64,000 bases of DNA from Sporobacter termitidis DSM 10068 (GCF_900130065.1 NZ_FQXV01000009.1:62001-126000); one strand, 5' to 3'; counted from the first letter of the stretch, positions 25,661 to 34,775 are shown. Numbers and translations: made by a program. The notes: generated from the letters alone by a model not told the origin.

Positions 25661-27718
25661 ATGAAGAAGCTGTTTTCTCGTTCGGTTGTGGCAATCCTTA
25701 TTTTCGGTCTGCTTTCCGGTATGGCGGGAGCTCTGGCCGCCGGCGCCCCCTCCTTCCGGGGTCATTGGGCGCAGAAGACGCTGGACAAGGCCTTGAGCGA
25801 CGGGCTGATCACGGCCGGCGAAAACGGTATCGATCCCGACGGCGCCGTCACAGGGGCGCAGCTGGCCACCATTCTCTGCCGCGTCCTCTCGCCGGAGCAG
25901 GCGGCCGACCTGTCCGGGGTGACGGACATCAAAAAAAGCGACTGGTACTATACCGCCGCCGCGCAGGCCGTGGCCCTGGGCATCGTCACACCGGCGCGCG
26001 GCCGGCTCAACTTATCGGCCCCTGTCACGCGGGGACAGGCCCTCGCGGCATTGGGGAACGCCTTCCAGCTCGTGGCGGCGCAGCCCGACATCGGGGTGCT
26101 GGCGCAATTCTCCGACAGCGCGCTCCTCTCCGGCAAGTACCGGATGGCGGCGGCGGCGCTGACCTCGGCCGGATTCGTGAAAGGCGACGGCAGCGCGTTA
26201 CATATCGGCAGCAATATATCTCTGGCGGAATTTTTGACCGTGCTGTACAGGATCGTGCCAAATGACCGCCAGGCCGGCCAAAGCACCACCGGGGGCGGGC
26301 TCGTCCTGTCCGACAACGGCGCCGCCGTTATCGGGGAAAAATTTGACGGCAATCTGTATTTTGACGGCACAACGTCGTATATCACCCTTCAGGGCGTGGA
26401 AGCGCCGTGCGCCGTGGTGCGCAGCGGCGTGCTCGGGGGGCTTTCCGTTTATTCCAGCAGGATCGGCCGGCTTGTCATTGCCGCCGGGAGCGGCGATGTC
26501 ACCGTAAACCCCGATATTTTTTCCAGCGTGGGCACCGTTGCCGTCGGCGACGGCGGCGGGACGGTAACTATCGGCAAGGTGCCGAATGTGGAGGTCACCG
26601 GAGACGGGCGGAATGTGATCCTCACCGGAGACGTACAGAATCTCACCGTCAGCGGCAGCGGCTGCACGGTGACGGTCGCCCCGGGCACCGCCGTCGACAA
26701 CGTCAAAATTCTCGGCGCCGCCGTGGGGAACACTTTAACGGTGAACGGCAGCTGCGGCACATGCGCCGTCTATGGGGCCGATACCGCCGTGGGCGGCGAC
26801 GGATACGTTGAAAGCGTCCTTGACAACACCGGCGGCAGCCGCATCACCGTCGAGGCCGGCGACGTCACTGCCGATGAAAGCTACGGTCTGGCCGGGGCCG
26901 GGCTCTCCCTGATCGCGCCGGAGGACCTGCCCTCCTACTTAACGCTCAAAGCGTCGGCGGCTATCTCGTCGCCGGGCGGCGCCGGTACATGCACCGGACT
27001 TTGGTACATAGACAACGCAGTGAAGTCGGCCTCCGATGTGAAGCTTGGCGCTTCCGCCTCCTCGGCTTTCAGCTATGCCGCGAAGAATACGGGCGCTGTC
27101 CCGGTCACCGTAACGCTTTCGTTCGTTTTATACTACGATGATCCGGTGGGCGGCTACCAGGAGCTCAGAGCAGACAAGGATATCGTCCTGGAGAGCGCGG
27201 ATAAGTTCGACGCCAAAGACGTTCTCGCGCTCGTGGAGACAGGCTACAAGGGGGATTACACCCTCAAATGGGCGCAGGCGCACGATTACGACGCCGCCCT
27301 CAAAACAGCGTGGGTCAACGTCAAGGGCTATACGAGCAAGACAAAATATCTCGTCTGGGTCAGCCTCGCCTATCAGCGGGTCAATATTTTCACCGGCTCC
27401 GGGGGAGCCTGGGAGCTGGAGAAAACCTTTATGGCCGGCACCGGCGCGCCGGGCAACGATACGCCTGTGGGCGTCTTCAAGATCATCGGGCGGTCAACCA
27501 CGGGCTGGAATGCCAAGGAGTACACAGTAAAGCCCGTCGTCAACTTTTACACCTGGGCCTACGGCTTTCATTCACGGCTGTATTATCCGGGCACGACGAA
27601 GATCCTGGACGCCCGGATCGGCTTCCCTATCAGCCATGGCTGCATCCGCATGTACGACGAGGACATCGCCTGGTTCTACAAAAATATCCCCACAAACACA
27701 ACCGTCGTCGTCTATTAG
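25661..27718 (+). CDS. Secreted SLH-domain L,D-transpeptidase (YkuD)
   Basis: 685 residues. A signal peptide (residues 1-26, ending ALAAGA) is followed by S-layer-homology repeats to about residue 200 (FRGHWAQKTLDKALSDGLI and two more), which anchor proteins to wall polymers. The middle part, about 210-420, is a Gly/Val/Thr-rich region like a beta-helix. The C-terminus is an L,D-transpeptidase domain with the catalytic SHGCIRM motif near 665. L,D-transpeptidases crosslink peptidoglycan through 3-3 bonds. The ATG at 25661 follows a GGGAG site. It stands alone between spo0A and a repeat-rich gap. Confidence 0.93.
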   Translation: MKKLFSRSVVAILIFGLLSGMAGALAAGAPSFRGHWAQKTLDKALSDGLITAGENGIDPDGAVTGAQLATILCRVLSPEQAADLSGVTDIKKSDWYYTAAAQAVALGIVTPARGRLNLSAPVTRGQALAALGNAFQLVAAQPDIGVLAQFSDSALLSGKYRMAAAALTSAGFVKGDGSALHIGSNISLAEFLTVLYRIVPNDRQAGQSTTGGGLVLSDNGAAVIGEKFDGNLYFDGTTSYITLQGVEAPCAVVRSGVLGGLSVYSSRIGRLVIAAGSGDVTVNPDIFSSVGTVAVGDGGGTVTIGKVPNVEVTGDGRNVILTGDVQNLTVSGSGCTVTVAPGTAVDNVKILGAAVGNTLTVNGSCGTCAVYGADTAVGGDGYVESVLDNTGGSRITVEAGDVTADESYGLAGAGLSLIAPEDLPSYLTLKASAAISSPGGAGTCTGLWYIDNAVKSASDVKLGASASSAFSYAAKNTGAVPVTVTLSFVLYYDDPVGGYQELRADKDIVLESADKFDAKDVLALVETGYKGDYTLKWAQAHDYDAALKTAWVNVKGYTSKTKYLVWVSLAYQRVNIFTGSGGAWELEKTFMAGTGAPGNDTPVGVFKIIGRSTTGWNAKEYTVKPVVNFYTWAYGFHSRLYYPGTTKILDARIGFPISHGCIRMYDEDIAWFYKNIPTNTTVVVY

Positions 27719-27741
27719 CCCACCCACCCGCCCAGTAGAGG

Positions 27742-27791
27742 TATAGGGGCTGCGCCCCTATGACCCTGCAACGGGGCTGCGCCCCGTACCC
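27742..27791 (+). repeat. Pair of short GC-rich hairpins
   Basis: AGGGGCTGCGCCCCT and ACGGGGCTGCGCCCCGT in succession after the L,D-transpeptidase stop. This pattern is common between genes in Clostridia. They could terminate transcription but have no U-run. Confidence 0.5.
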
Positions 27792-27849
27792 CCGGAGTGG
27801 GCCGGGCCGACACCCCAAAACGGTGCTTTCCTATGCTCTTATATTCGAA

Positions 27850-27878
27850 AGCCGCTGCGATGCAGCGGCTTTTCGCGT
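27850..27878 (+). terminator. Terminator-like hairpin
   Basis: AAAGCCGCTGC, short loop, GCAGCGGCTTTT. It lies about 135 bases after the L,D-transpeptidase stop. Confidence 0.65.
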
Positions 27879-27966
27879 TTCATAGGTTGCGCGAAGTGAT
27901 GATAATTGCTCATTTTGCCGACGTTTCGGGGCTGGATATGAAGCCAGCTCAGCAAGCTGTGCGCAC

Positions 27967-28113
27967 TGTCAGCCTTCCCCAAGGGGAAGGTGGCACGGCG
28001 AAGCCGTGACGGATGAGGGTGAGCTCGCGGCGCGTAACATGATTTCTAGATCAACCGCCTGCGGCGGACCCTCATCAGTCGGCTGCGCCGACAGCTTCCC
28101 CCAGGGGAAGCCT
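27967..28113. repeat. MITE-like inverted-repeat element
   Basis: About 147 bp with imperfect inverted ends. The left arm runs CCTTCCCCAAGGGGAAGG to GACGGATGAGGGT, and the right arm runs ACCCTCATCAGTC to CTTCCCCCAGGGGAAG. Each outer end is itself a small palindrome. It has no open frame of note. It matches a type of short mobile repeat often seen in Oscillospiraceae-like genomes; no transposase is present in the window. The rest of the 27719-28333 gap is without genes. Confidence 0.75.
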
Positions 28114-28249
28114 TTAGATTGACGGACTCCTGGGTTAATTTAATAGCCATATTGACGAATCGCCCCTGCTTCACCTCCGTGGAATGTGGTTCCCATACGC
28201 GTTTACGGTGCGCAAATAGTTACAGGTTAATTTTTCTATTTACAAACCG

Positions 28250-28278
28250 TTGACAAAGTAATTACAAATGGTTACAAT
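28250..28278 (+). promoter_or_regulatory. Promoter of the NlpC/P60 gene
   Basis: TTGACA, 17 bases, TACAAT, with the start codon 55 bases further on. Confidence 0.82.
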
Positions 28279-28333
28279 AGGCATGTTTCCATCAGTTGAC
28301 TGCGCAGGAAAAATAAATAAGAAAGGATGTCTG

Positions 28334-29233
28334 ATGAAAGGTTTTAAAAAACTGCTCATAACGATCCTGGCCATATCGGCCATTAGCTCTGCCGTCCTTA
28401 TCGGCGCGTCGGCGGCCTCGGCGGCTCAGGGCGCCGGCACGGTATCGTGCGCCGCGCTCAATGTCCGCACGGAGGCCAGCACAAGCGGCAGCATTGCGGC
28501 AACGCTCCACAGCGGGGACACTGTCGTCATCCTGGACAAGACCGGGAGCTGGTACCACATCAGCAGCGGCGGGACGGCCGGATACGTATCGTCCATGTAC
28601 ATAAAAGACGTTGAAACCACCAAGGACTTTACGGCCGCCGGCAAAGTGGACGGCAGCGACATCAGGATGCGGAGCACCCCGTCCACCTCCGGCACCGTCC
28701 TGGGGACGTACACGGCCGGCACCATCATGAGCGTGGCCGGTATCAGCGACGGCTGGTACAAGGTCAGTTACAACGGACAAACGGGCTACGTCCGCTCCGA
28801 TTATCTGACGCTGACCGACGCCAGCGCCGTGGCCGTGAGCGTCGCGGCCGTGTCGGCAGGGCAGCAGATCGCCGATTATGCCCGGCAGTTTGCCGGCTAC
28901 AGATATGTTTACGGCGCCTCTTCCCCCAAAGTGGGCTTTGACTGCTCCGGCCTTACCTACTACGTCTTCAACCAGTTCGGTTATTCCATTTCGAGGACGG
29001 CCTCCCAGCAGTACAGGAACAACGGGACATCCGTCTCCAAGGCGGACCTGCAGCCCGGGGACCTCGTTTTCTTCTCTTCCAACGGGGGCGCTTCGGTCAC
29101 GCACGTGGGGCTGTACATCGGCGGCGGCAGCTTCGTCAACGCGTCGACGGAGAAGACCGGCGTTATTATCAGCAGCCTGTCCAGCGCCTGGTATACGAAA
29201 ACCTGGTACGGCGCCAAACGCATCGCGGGCTGA
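28334..29233 (+). CDS. Secreted SH3/NlpC-P60 cell-wall endopeptidase
   Basis: 299 residues. A signal peptide ends near residue 31 (SAASAAQG). Two bacterial SH3 domains follow (about 35-95 and 105-165; LNVRTEAS...WYHIS and IRMRSTPS...WYKVSYNGQTGYV), which bind wall peptides. The NlpC/P60 domain fills the rest, with the catalytic Cys in FDCSGLTYYV and the His in SVTHVGLYIGGG. Such enzymes cut gamma-D-Glu to diamino-acid bonds of peptidoglycan. The ATG at 28334 follows AAAGGA. It has its own promoter and terminator. Confidence 0.95.
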   Translation: MKGFKKLLITILAISAISSAVLIGASAASAAQGAGTVSCAALNVRTEASTSGSIAATLHSGDTVVILDKTGSWYHISSGGTAGYVSSMYIKDVETTKDFTAAGKVDGSDIRMRSTPSTSGTVLGTYTAGTIMSVAGISDGWYKVSYNGQTGYVRSDYLTLTDASAVAVSVAAVSAGQQIADYARQFAGYRYVYGASSPKVGFDCSGLTYYVFNQFGYSISRTASQQYRNNGTSVSKADLQPGDLVFFSSNGGASVTHVGLYIGGGSFVNASTEKTGVIISSLSSAWYTKTWYGAKRIAG

Positions 29234-29258
29234 GCCTCGGTAAAAACGAATACGACAA

Positions 29259-29292
29259 TGACCCCGGTTCACCACACCGGGGTTATTTTTTC
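29259..29292 (+). terminator. Terminator of the NlpC/P60 gene
   Basis: ACCCCGG and CCGGGGT around a 9-base loop, followed by TATTTTTT. Confidence 0.85.
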
Positions 29293-29368
29293 GCGGTAAT
29301 TGAAAATACGCGCTCAAAGTTATAAAATAGTATTTATGCTTATCAACACGTCACAAAGGAGCGCAGCC

Positions 29369-29806
29369 ATGAAAACGAAAACGAAACTGACGGTCCGGTA
29401 CGCCGAAACCGATCAGATGGGTATTGTTCATCATTCCAATTACCCGGTGTGGTTTGAGGCCGGGCGGACGGACTTTATCAGGCAGACGGGCGTGTCCTAT
29501 TCTGATATCGAGGCCAGAGGCGTCCTGATGCCGCTGTACGAGATCGCCTGCCGGTTTAAAAGCCCGGCCCGGTATGAGGACGAGGTCACCGTGGTCACAA
29601 GCCTCAAGGAGCTGTCGCGCGTCCGCATCATCCTGTCGTACGAGGTCGTGCGGGACAGTGACGGCGCGCTTTTGGCCACGGGCGAGACGCTGCACGCGTT
29701 TACCGACAAGGGCCTCAGGCCGCTCAACGCCGAAAGAGCCGCTCCCGACGTCTACAAGCTGCTGAAAGCGGCGCTGGAGGTCCCGTCAGGCTTCAAAAAA
29801 TCTTAA
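29369..29806 (+). CDS. YbgC/FadM-type acyl-CoA thioesterase
   Basis: 145 residues of the hot-dog fold. The signature YAETDQMGIVHHSNYPVWFE holds the catalytic aspartate. Members hydrolyse short- to long-chain acyl-CoA or acyl-ACP. The ATG at 29369 follows AAAGGA by 8 bases. It is 17 bases upstream of the ketopantoate-reductase-like gene and probably in one transcript with it. The physiological acyl group is not known. Confidence 0.92.
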   Translation: MKTKTKLTVRYAETDQMGIVHHSNYPVWFEAGRTDFIRQTGVSYSDIEARGVLMPLYEIACRFKSPARYEDEVTVVTSLKELSRVRIILSYEVVRDSDGALLATGETLHAFTDKGLRPLNAERAAPDVYKLLKAALEVPSGFKKS

Positions 29807-29823
29807 ATTTTAATGGTGAACGT

Positions 29824-30741
29824 ATGGAAATCAAAAAAGTATCTCTCATCGGGCTCGGCGCGCTCGGGGTCCTGTTCGCGCAGCAGCTGTCCGGGCATCT
29901 TTCAAAGGACGATCTGAGGATCATCGCGGACGAAGGGCGGATCGCCCGGTACCGCCGCGACGGCATCTTCTGCAACGGCGAACGCTGCGATTTCAATTTC
30001 GTCGCGCCGGGTGAGGACCCCGGCCCCGCGGATCTTCTCATGATCGCCGTCAAATACAACAATCTGAACGAGGCCATCGCGGCCGTAAAAAATCATGTGG
30101 GCCCCGGCACGGTCATCCTTTCCATATTGAACGGCATCAGCAGCGAGGAGATCATCGGCCGGACCTATGGGATGGACAAGCTGCTCCTCTGCGTGGCCCA
30201 GGGCATGGACGCCGTCAAGGTCGGCCCCGCGCTGACTTACCATAACAAGGGCGTCCTGGTTTTCGGCGACAGGGAGTCCGGCGCGTTTTCCGAAAAGGCC
30301 GAAGCGGTGGACCGCCTTTTTACGCGGACCGGCATCGCCCACGAGCTATCCCCGGACATGAAGCGGCACCAGTGGAGCAAGTTCATGTTCAACGCCGGCG
30401 TCAACCAGACGACGGCTGTTTATCTGTGCGACTACGAGGGCGTCCAAAATAACGGCCCCTTCAGGGATACGATGATCGCCGCCATGGAAGAGGTCATCGC
30501 GCTGGCCGAAAAAGAGCATGTCCGCCTGACACGGGAGGACATCGGCTACTGGCTGGAGGTGCTCGCCGGCCTGAATCCGAAGGGCAAAACCTCTATGCAG
30601 CAGGACGTTGAGGCCCATCGCCTCAGTGAAGCCGAGATGTTCGGCGGCGCCATTGCCGCGCTGTCGGCAAAGCACGGGATCGCCGCCCCCGTCAACAAGC
30701 AGCTCCACGACAAAATCAAGGCGCTCGAGAGCGCCTACTGA
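29824..30741 (+). CDS. Ketopantoate reductase family protein (PanE/ApbA)
   Basis: 305 residues. The N-terminal Rossmann motif is GLGALGVLFAQQ, and the C-terminal all-helical domain has the KFMFNAGVNQTTAVY segment containing the family's conserved Asn. The classical reaction is NADPH reduction of 2-dehydropantoate for coenzyme A synthesis. Many paralogues act on other 2-oxoacids, and pantothenate genes are absent here, so the exact substrate is uncertain. It follows the thioesterase gene with a weak ribosome site. Confidence 0.85.
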   Translation: MEIKKVSLIGLGALGVLFAQQLSGHLSKDDLRIIADEGRIARYRRDGIFCNGERCDFNFVAPGEDPGPADLLMIAVKYNNLNEAIAAVKNHVGPGTVILSILNGISSEEIIGRTYGMDKLLLCVAQGMDAVKVGPALTYHNKGVLVFGDRESGAFSEKAEAVDRLFTRTGIAHELSPDMKRHQWSKFMFNAGVNQTTAVYLCDYEGVQNNGPFRDTMIAAMEEVIALAEKEHVRLTREDIGYWLEVLAGLNPKGKTSMQQDVEAHRLSEAEMFGGAIAALSAKHGIAAPVNKQLHDKIKALESAY

Positions 30742-30916
30742 CACCCTCCCGGCAATAAGCATCCCCGGAGGCAGCCGCCGCGGCTTTGCTATAAAAATAT
30801 TGCATCGCGGCGCTCATTTTTGGAATCACAGGCGCTAAACATTCACTATTCTGCTATTGCCATTTTCAGCCGCACCTTGTAACATATACACAAATATGTA
30901 TAAAAAGGAGTCGGCG

Positions 30917-31939
30917 TTGTTGAAACAGATCACTGAAAAAGAAAATTTCATGATGTTCATCCACGGCGAGCAGCCCCTGTGGGTACCAAGGTATGGTATG
31001 GCTGCGGATAAATACAGCAAGTATCCGCCCGCCGTGCTGCCCGTCACCGCTTCCTTCCTGAACGCGCGCCGGACGCCGGAGGGCGGCTTTGACACATGGG
31101 GCGTTCCGCACATCGCCACGGCTGAAACGGGCGGCGCCGCGCTCCCGGTTCCAAATAACTTTCTCATCACCGATATCACGAAATGGCGGGATATCGTCAG
31201 GGCCCCCGACATGTCCCGGATCGACTGGGCGTCTATGGCAAAAAAAGACCTTGCGGACATAGACCGCGAAAACACCGCCGTCGTCGGCACCTTGCACGTC
31301 GGCTATTTCCAGCAGCTGATGGCTTTTATGGGCTTTTCAGAAGGGCTCTGCGCGATGTTCGAGGAGCCAGACGAGGTCAAGGCGCTTTTCCAGTACATGG
31401 CGGACTTCTTTGTCGAAGTGACAAAAAAGATGATCGAGTATTACAAGCCCGATCTCATCGAGCTGACCGACGATACGGCGGCGGCGAAAAACCCCTTTAT
31501 TTCAATCGACATGTACCGCGAGCTGATCAAGCCCTATCACTATCAGCAAACGAAGCCGGCCGTCGACGCGGGTATCCCCGTCATCTACCACAACTGCGGC
31601 CGCTGCGAGGATTTTATCCCCGACTGGTTCGATCTCAGCATCGTGGCCTGGAACCCGGCGCAGATCATGAACGACCTGGACGGCATCAAAAAGAGATACG
31701 GCAACAAGCTGGGCCTGATCGGCTGCTGGGATTCCTCCGGTCCCGCCGGCTGGGACAGCGCCTCGGAGGAGCTTATCAAAGGCGAAGTCCGCAAAACCAT
31801 CGACCGTTTTGCCCCCGGCGGCGGCTTCTGCTTCTGGGGCAGCGCCTACGGCCCCGCCACCGATCCCAGGACGGACAACAGAAAACGCTGGCTGACCGAG
31901 GAATACGAGGCCTACGGCAGGACGTTCTATAACAAATAA
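30917..31939 (+). CDS. Uroporphyrinogen decarboxylase-fold protein (corrinoid methyltransferase type)
   Basis: 340 residues of the UroD/MtaA fold. The motif YHNCGRCEDF supplies the His-x-Cys that binds zinc in MtaA/CmuA-type methyltransferases, whereas heme-pathway UroD lacks it. Such proteins move methyl groups between corrinoid proteins and thiols or tetrahydrofolate, often in O-demethylation or methylamine use. No corrinoid protein is next to it. The TTG at 30917 was chosen because AAGGAG lies 6 bases before; the longer frame places that site inside the gene. A near-perfect terminator follows. Confidence 0.82.
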   Translation: MLKQITEKENFMMFIHGEQPLWVPRYGMAADKYSKYPPAVLPVTASFLNARRTPEGGFDTWGVPHIATAETGGAALPVPNNFLITDITKWRDIVRAPDMSRIDWASMAKKDLADIDRENTAVVGTLHVGYFQQLMAFMGFSEGLCAMFEEPDEVKALFQYMADFFVEVTKKMIEYYKPDLIELTDDTAAAKNPFISIDMYRELIKPYHYQQTKPAVDAGIPVIYHNCGRCEDFIPDWFDLSIVAWNPAQIMNDLDGIKKRYGNKLGLIGCWDSSGPAGWDSASEELIKGEVRKTIDRFAPGGGFCFWGSAYGPATDPRTDNRKRWLTEEYEAYGRTFYNK

Positions 31940-31948
31940 AATACATAC

Positions 31949-31980
31949 AAAGGCCGGCGCCGATGGCGCCGGCCTTTGTA
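31949..31980 (+). terminator. Terminator of the UroD-like gene
   Basis: A 15-bp perfect stem (ACAAAGGCCGGCGCC and complement) with a GAT loop, ending in TTTGT. Confidence 0.85.
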
Positions 31981-32040
31981 TGCTCGTCAGCCGTTATCCT
32001 CCCCGGGCCGGTGAAGGAATCGATCAGATACCCACTGCTT

Positions 32041-34251
32041 TTACTTAGTCGCAGTTGTTCTCGGTTCAATGTCCAGCTTGAACGCGGCATCGTCGATCGT
32101 GAAGCTGCGCGCGATTTTCATCGCGGTGTCTCTGTCGATGACCGCGGGGTCAAAGTACAGGTCAAAGGCGTAACGGAGATCTTTGAGGACAATGTAAATG
32201 TGCAACTCGTCCTTATAGGCGTTGTCCTGCGCGGCGGCCGGCTGCGTGGCGCGGACTTCGACGATCGAGGCGGGATATTTAAACCCGACGATGATTCTGT
32301 TTGAGAGTATTTCCCCATGATTATCTATCAGCTGGCTGATAGTCCCTCCGGGGTCGTATGACCGCAGGCTCACCGTCCCGGCCGCCTTATCGGAGCGGAT
32401 CGTTAGATCATAGACGCTGCCGGTGACCTGCCACCCCTCCGGCAGCGAAAGCTCATACGGCCCGATAGTATGCTTAACGGAGTAGATATCGGCGACTATC
32501 GCATATCCGGATATGAGCCATTTGCCGTTTTGATGTATGACCGTTATCGACACCGGATGCGTCAGGTCGGCGCCGCCTTGCGTTGCGACCTCCACGAGGG
32601 TTCCCGAAACAGTGCAGACACCGCCATCCGCCTTGATATTCGCGATTTCGATTCTGTCGGGCACATAGGTTTCGATCGTCTGGCCCGGCCCTCCCACCGG
32701 AATCTCCAACCATTTAGCCAGCAGTTCCGGTGTGACAAACTGCGTATAGTTATCCGTGACGCCCTTCCTTTGAACCTCCAAAGGCTTTTGAAGCGAGACG
32801 TTTTTTATCGCTTTTCCGAAGCTTTTAACAAGCGCTGTGATCACCTCCTTATCGCTGTCGGAGAGCTTTTCCTTCGGGAATGAGAAAACGATGCTCTTAT
32901 CCAGCGGCATGCCGTCCTCCCCGGGCAAAGCGGCCGTTATACGCAGCGCCGTATAGGAAGAATCGTCGACCTCCAGCGTATACTGCCTGCCCGGCTGCCA
33001 GGTTCGCGTACTGTTCACAGCCTCCAGAAACTGAACGCTGTGGGAAAAGCCGTCGTCGGTAATCTGGCGCCCGGTGATCAGAATGTCCCAATCCTCCGGC
33101 TTGTCATAGCCCTCCGGTATCCGAAAGCTGGTCACACCGCTTGCCCAGCCGACACTTTTCTCAAACAGGTCCAGCGCCTCCTGGGCGGAGAGGGGGGTAT
33201 TGTCGGCGGCGGCCTCCGGGCTGCCGGAAGGCCCGGCATCGCTCAGGGAGGTTTTCCGGGCTGCCCCGGTAAAGGTCAGCGCCACGCAGAGCGCTGCGAT
33301 GAGCACGACCGCGATGACGGCGGGTATGAGCGCTTTCGGGTTTTTGACGATCATATTCAGCCGCTCCTTGACACTGCGCTTACCGGAAATCATCATGGTC
33401 GCGGCGCTGACGAGTCCTGAGGGCGCCGGCTTGACGGCAATCAGATCCACCAGTGTGTGGCCGTAGGCCAGGCGTTCGCCACTGCCGAGGTTTTGGACGA
33501 CGGCCTCGTCGCAGGCCAGTTCGCCGTCGGCCCGGGACAGAACAGCGGCAACCCAGACAAGAGGATTCCACCACCACAGCGCCAGCACAAGGCCGCGCAA
33601 AAGCGACCATACATGATCGCCGTGGCGGTAATGGCACGTCTCATGGGCCAGGACATGGCGGACGCCCTCGCCGTTTTTGGCGGCCTTTGGCGTCAGGTAA
33701 ACAGCCGGGCGGAACAGGCCGAACAGGCACGGCGAGGCGATTCCCCCAGCGATATAGACGAGCAGTTTACTGCCGGGAACGTCAAAAGTCGTTCGTGTTT
33801 TGCAAAGTCGGCGGTAAAATACGAAATTTGCGCCGATAAACCACAGCCCCAGGGCAACACCCCCAATCAACCAGGCAAGAGCGAGCGCCCGTGAAAGCAT
33901 TGCCGGCGCGCCGGCCCGTGCAGGCGATTCCTGCTCCTGTACGAACTCCGCAGGCGCGGCTTGTCCGCCGGGCGACGCCATATCGGGCTGTACGGCGGGC
34001 AGCATCATAGCAAGCTGGCCGGCTGTGTCAGGCACAGGTACAGAATCGAACGCGGCCGGGCTTTCAGCCGGTTCTATGAGGTTCATGACACTCATAGGGC
34101 TCCCCAGCAGCGGAAAAGGCAGCATAAGCCGCAGGAGTACCAGTCCCCACAGGGCATACTGCAGCCTCCGGCTGATTTTGCCTCTGAATATGAACCGCAG
34201 CGCCGTGACGGCGAGGATCAGCGCGGACGAGGTAATAATGCACTCGGTCAT
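32041..34251 (-). CDS. BlaR1-type M56 membrane metallopeptidase with large C-terminal region
   Basis: 736 residues. The first 330 residues have four membrane helices and the zinc motif HETCH near 203-207, followed by the conserved ACDEAVV segment, as in BlaR1/MecR1. The rest, about 340-736, is extracellular, of mixed alpha/beta pattern, and does not show the class D penicillin-binding SxxK sensor by eye. The protease probably cleaves the repressor encoded upstream. The ligand may be a wall antibiotic or another signal. It overlaps the BlaI-like gene by ATGA and so is coexpressed. No beta-lactamase gene is adjacent. Confidence 0.88.
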   Translation of the reverse strand: MTECIITSSALILAVTALRFIFRGKISRRLQYALWGLVLLRLMLPFPLLGSPMSVMNLIEPAESPAAFDSVPVPDTAGQLAMMLPAVQPDMASPGGQAAPAEFVQEQESPARAGAPAMLSRALALAWLIGGVALGLWFIGANFVFYRRLCKTRTTFDVPGSKLLVYIAGGIASPCLFGLFRPAVYLTPKAAKNGEGVRHVLAHETCHYRHGDHVWSLLRGLVLALWWWNPLVWVAAVLSRADGELACDEAVVQNLGSGERLAYGHTLVDLIAVKPAPSGLVSAATMMISGKRSVKERLNMIVKNPKALIPAVIAVVLIAALCVALTFTGAARKTSLSDAGPSGSPEAAADNTPLSAQEALDLFEKSVGWASGVTSFRIPEGYDKPEDWDILITGRQITDDGFSHSVQFLEAVNSTRTWQPGRQYTLEVDDSSYTALRITAALPGEDGMPLDKSIVFSFPKEKLSDSDKEVITALVKSFGKAIKNVSLQKPLEVQRKGVTDNYTQFVTPELLAKWLEIPVGGPGQTIETYVPDRIEIANIKADGGVCTVSGTLVEVATQGGADLTHPVSITVIHQNGKWLISGYAIVADIYSVKHTIGPYELSLPEGWQVTGSVYDLTIRSDKAAGTVSLRSYDPGGTISQLIDNHGEILSNRIIVGFKYPASIVEVRATQPAAAQDNAYKDELHIYIVLKDLRYAFDLYFDPAVIDRDTAMKIARSFTIDDAAFKLDIEPRTTATK

Positions 34252-34637
34252 TCTCCGGCCTCCTTTTCTGCGTCGCGCAAAACGGCGTAAAGCTCGTCGA
34301 TGTCCTCCTTCGTCAGCGCTTTCTGCCCGGCGAGGGAGGCCACCATCAGCCCGACGCTGCCGCCGTAAACCTTGGAGAGAAAGCTCTCCGTCTCACAGGA
34401 GGCGGCGTCCTCTCTCTTCAGCACAGGGTAATAGAGCTTGGAGCGCCCGCCCTGCTCATAGCGGACGGTGCCCTTTTCCGCCATGCGCGAGAGCATCATA
34501 AACACGGTGCCCTTCGTCCAGCCCGTATCGCTTCTGAGCGCGGAGACAAGCTGCGCCACAGTGCGCGGGGCATCGTCCCACAATAAATTCATCAGCTTCC
34601 ATTCGCCGTCCGACAGACCGACTGTTTTGCCCAACAT
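34248..34637 (-). CDS. BlaI/MecI-family repressor
   Basis: 129 residues. The winged helix includes LSDGEWKLMNLLWDDAPRTV and GWTKGTVFMMLSRMAEKG, followed by a dimer helix region containing the segment usually cut by the M56 partner. It represses its own operon until the sensor protease acts. The ATG at 34637 follows GGGGAG; the longer frame runs through the operator and was rejected. The operator at 34651-34710 fits autoregulation. Confidence 0.93.
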   Translation of the reverse strand: MLGKTVGLSDGEWKLMNLLWDDAPRTVAQLVSALRSDTGWTKGTVFMMLSRMAEKGTVRYEQGGRSKLYYPVLKREDAASCETESFLSKVYGGSVGLMVASLAGQKALTKEDIDELYAVLRDAEKEAGE

Positions 34638-34650
34638 AAACACTCCCCAG

Positions 34651-34710
34651 AAATGGTTGACATTTGTTATCCTAAAGATAGCACCGAAGGATAACAAATG
34701 TCAACCATTT
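34651..34710 (-). promoter_or_regulatory. BlaI-type operator and promoter, 23-bp perfect inverted repeat
   Basis: Arms at 34651-34673 and 34688-34710 are exact reverse complements with a 14-base spacer. Each arm contains an ACAnnTGT core like the known BlaI/MecI box TACAnnTGTA. A minus-strand TTGACA lies in one arm and TATCTT 18 bases on, so bound repressor would cover the promoter. Confidence 0.82.
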
Positions 34711-34775
34711 ATTACAGAAAGTATGGAGCGGCGTTCTTTATGCAGCAAAGCTGCCGGACGGCTGAGCGCCAGGCA

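Noticed and set aside
27719-28333. CRISPR array or riboswitch in the repeat-rich gap
   Set aside because: The repeats are inverted and not regularly spaced, and no conserved riboswitch core was seen; an inverted-repeat element and hairpins explain the structure.
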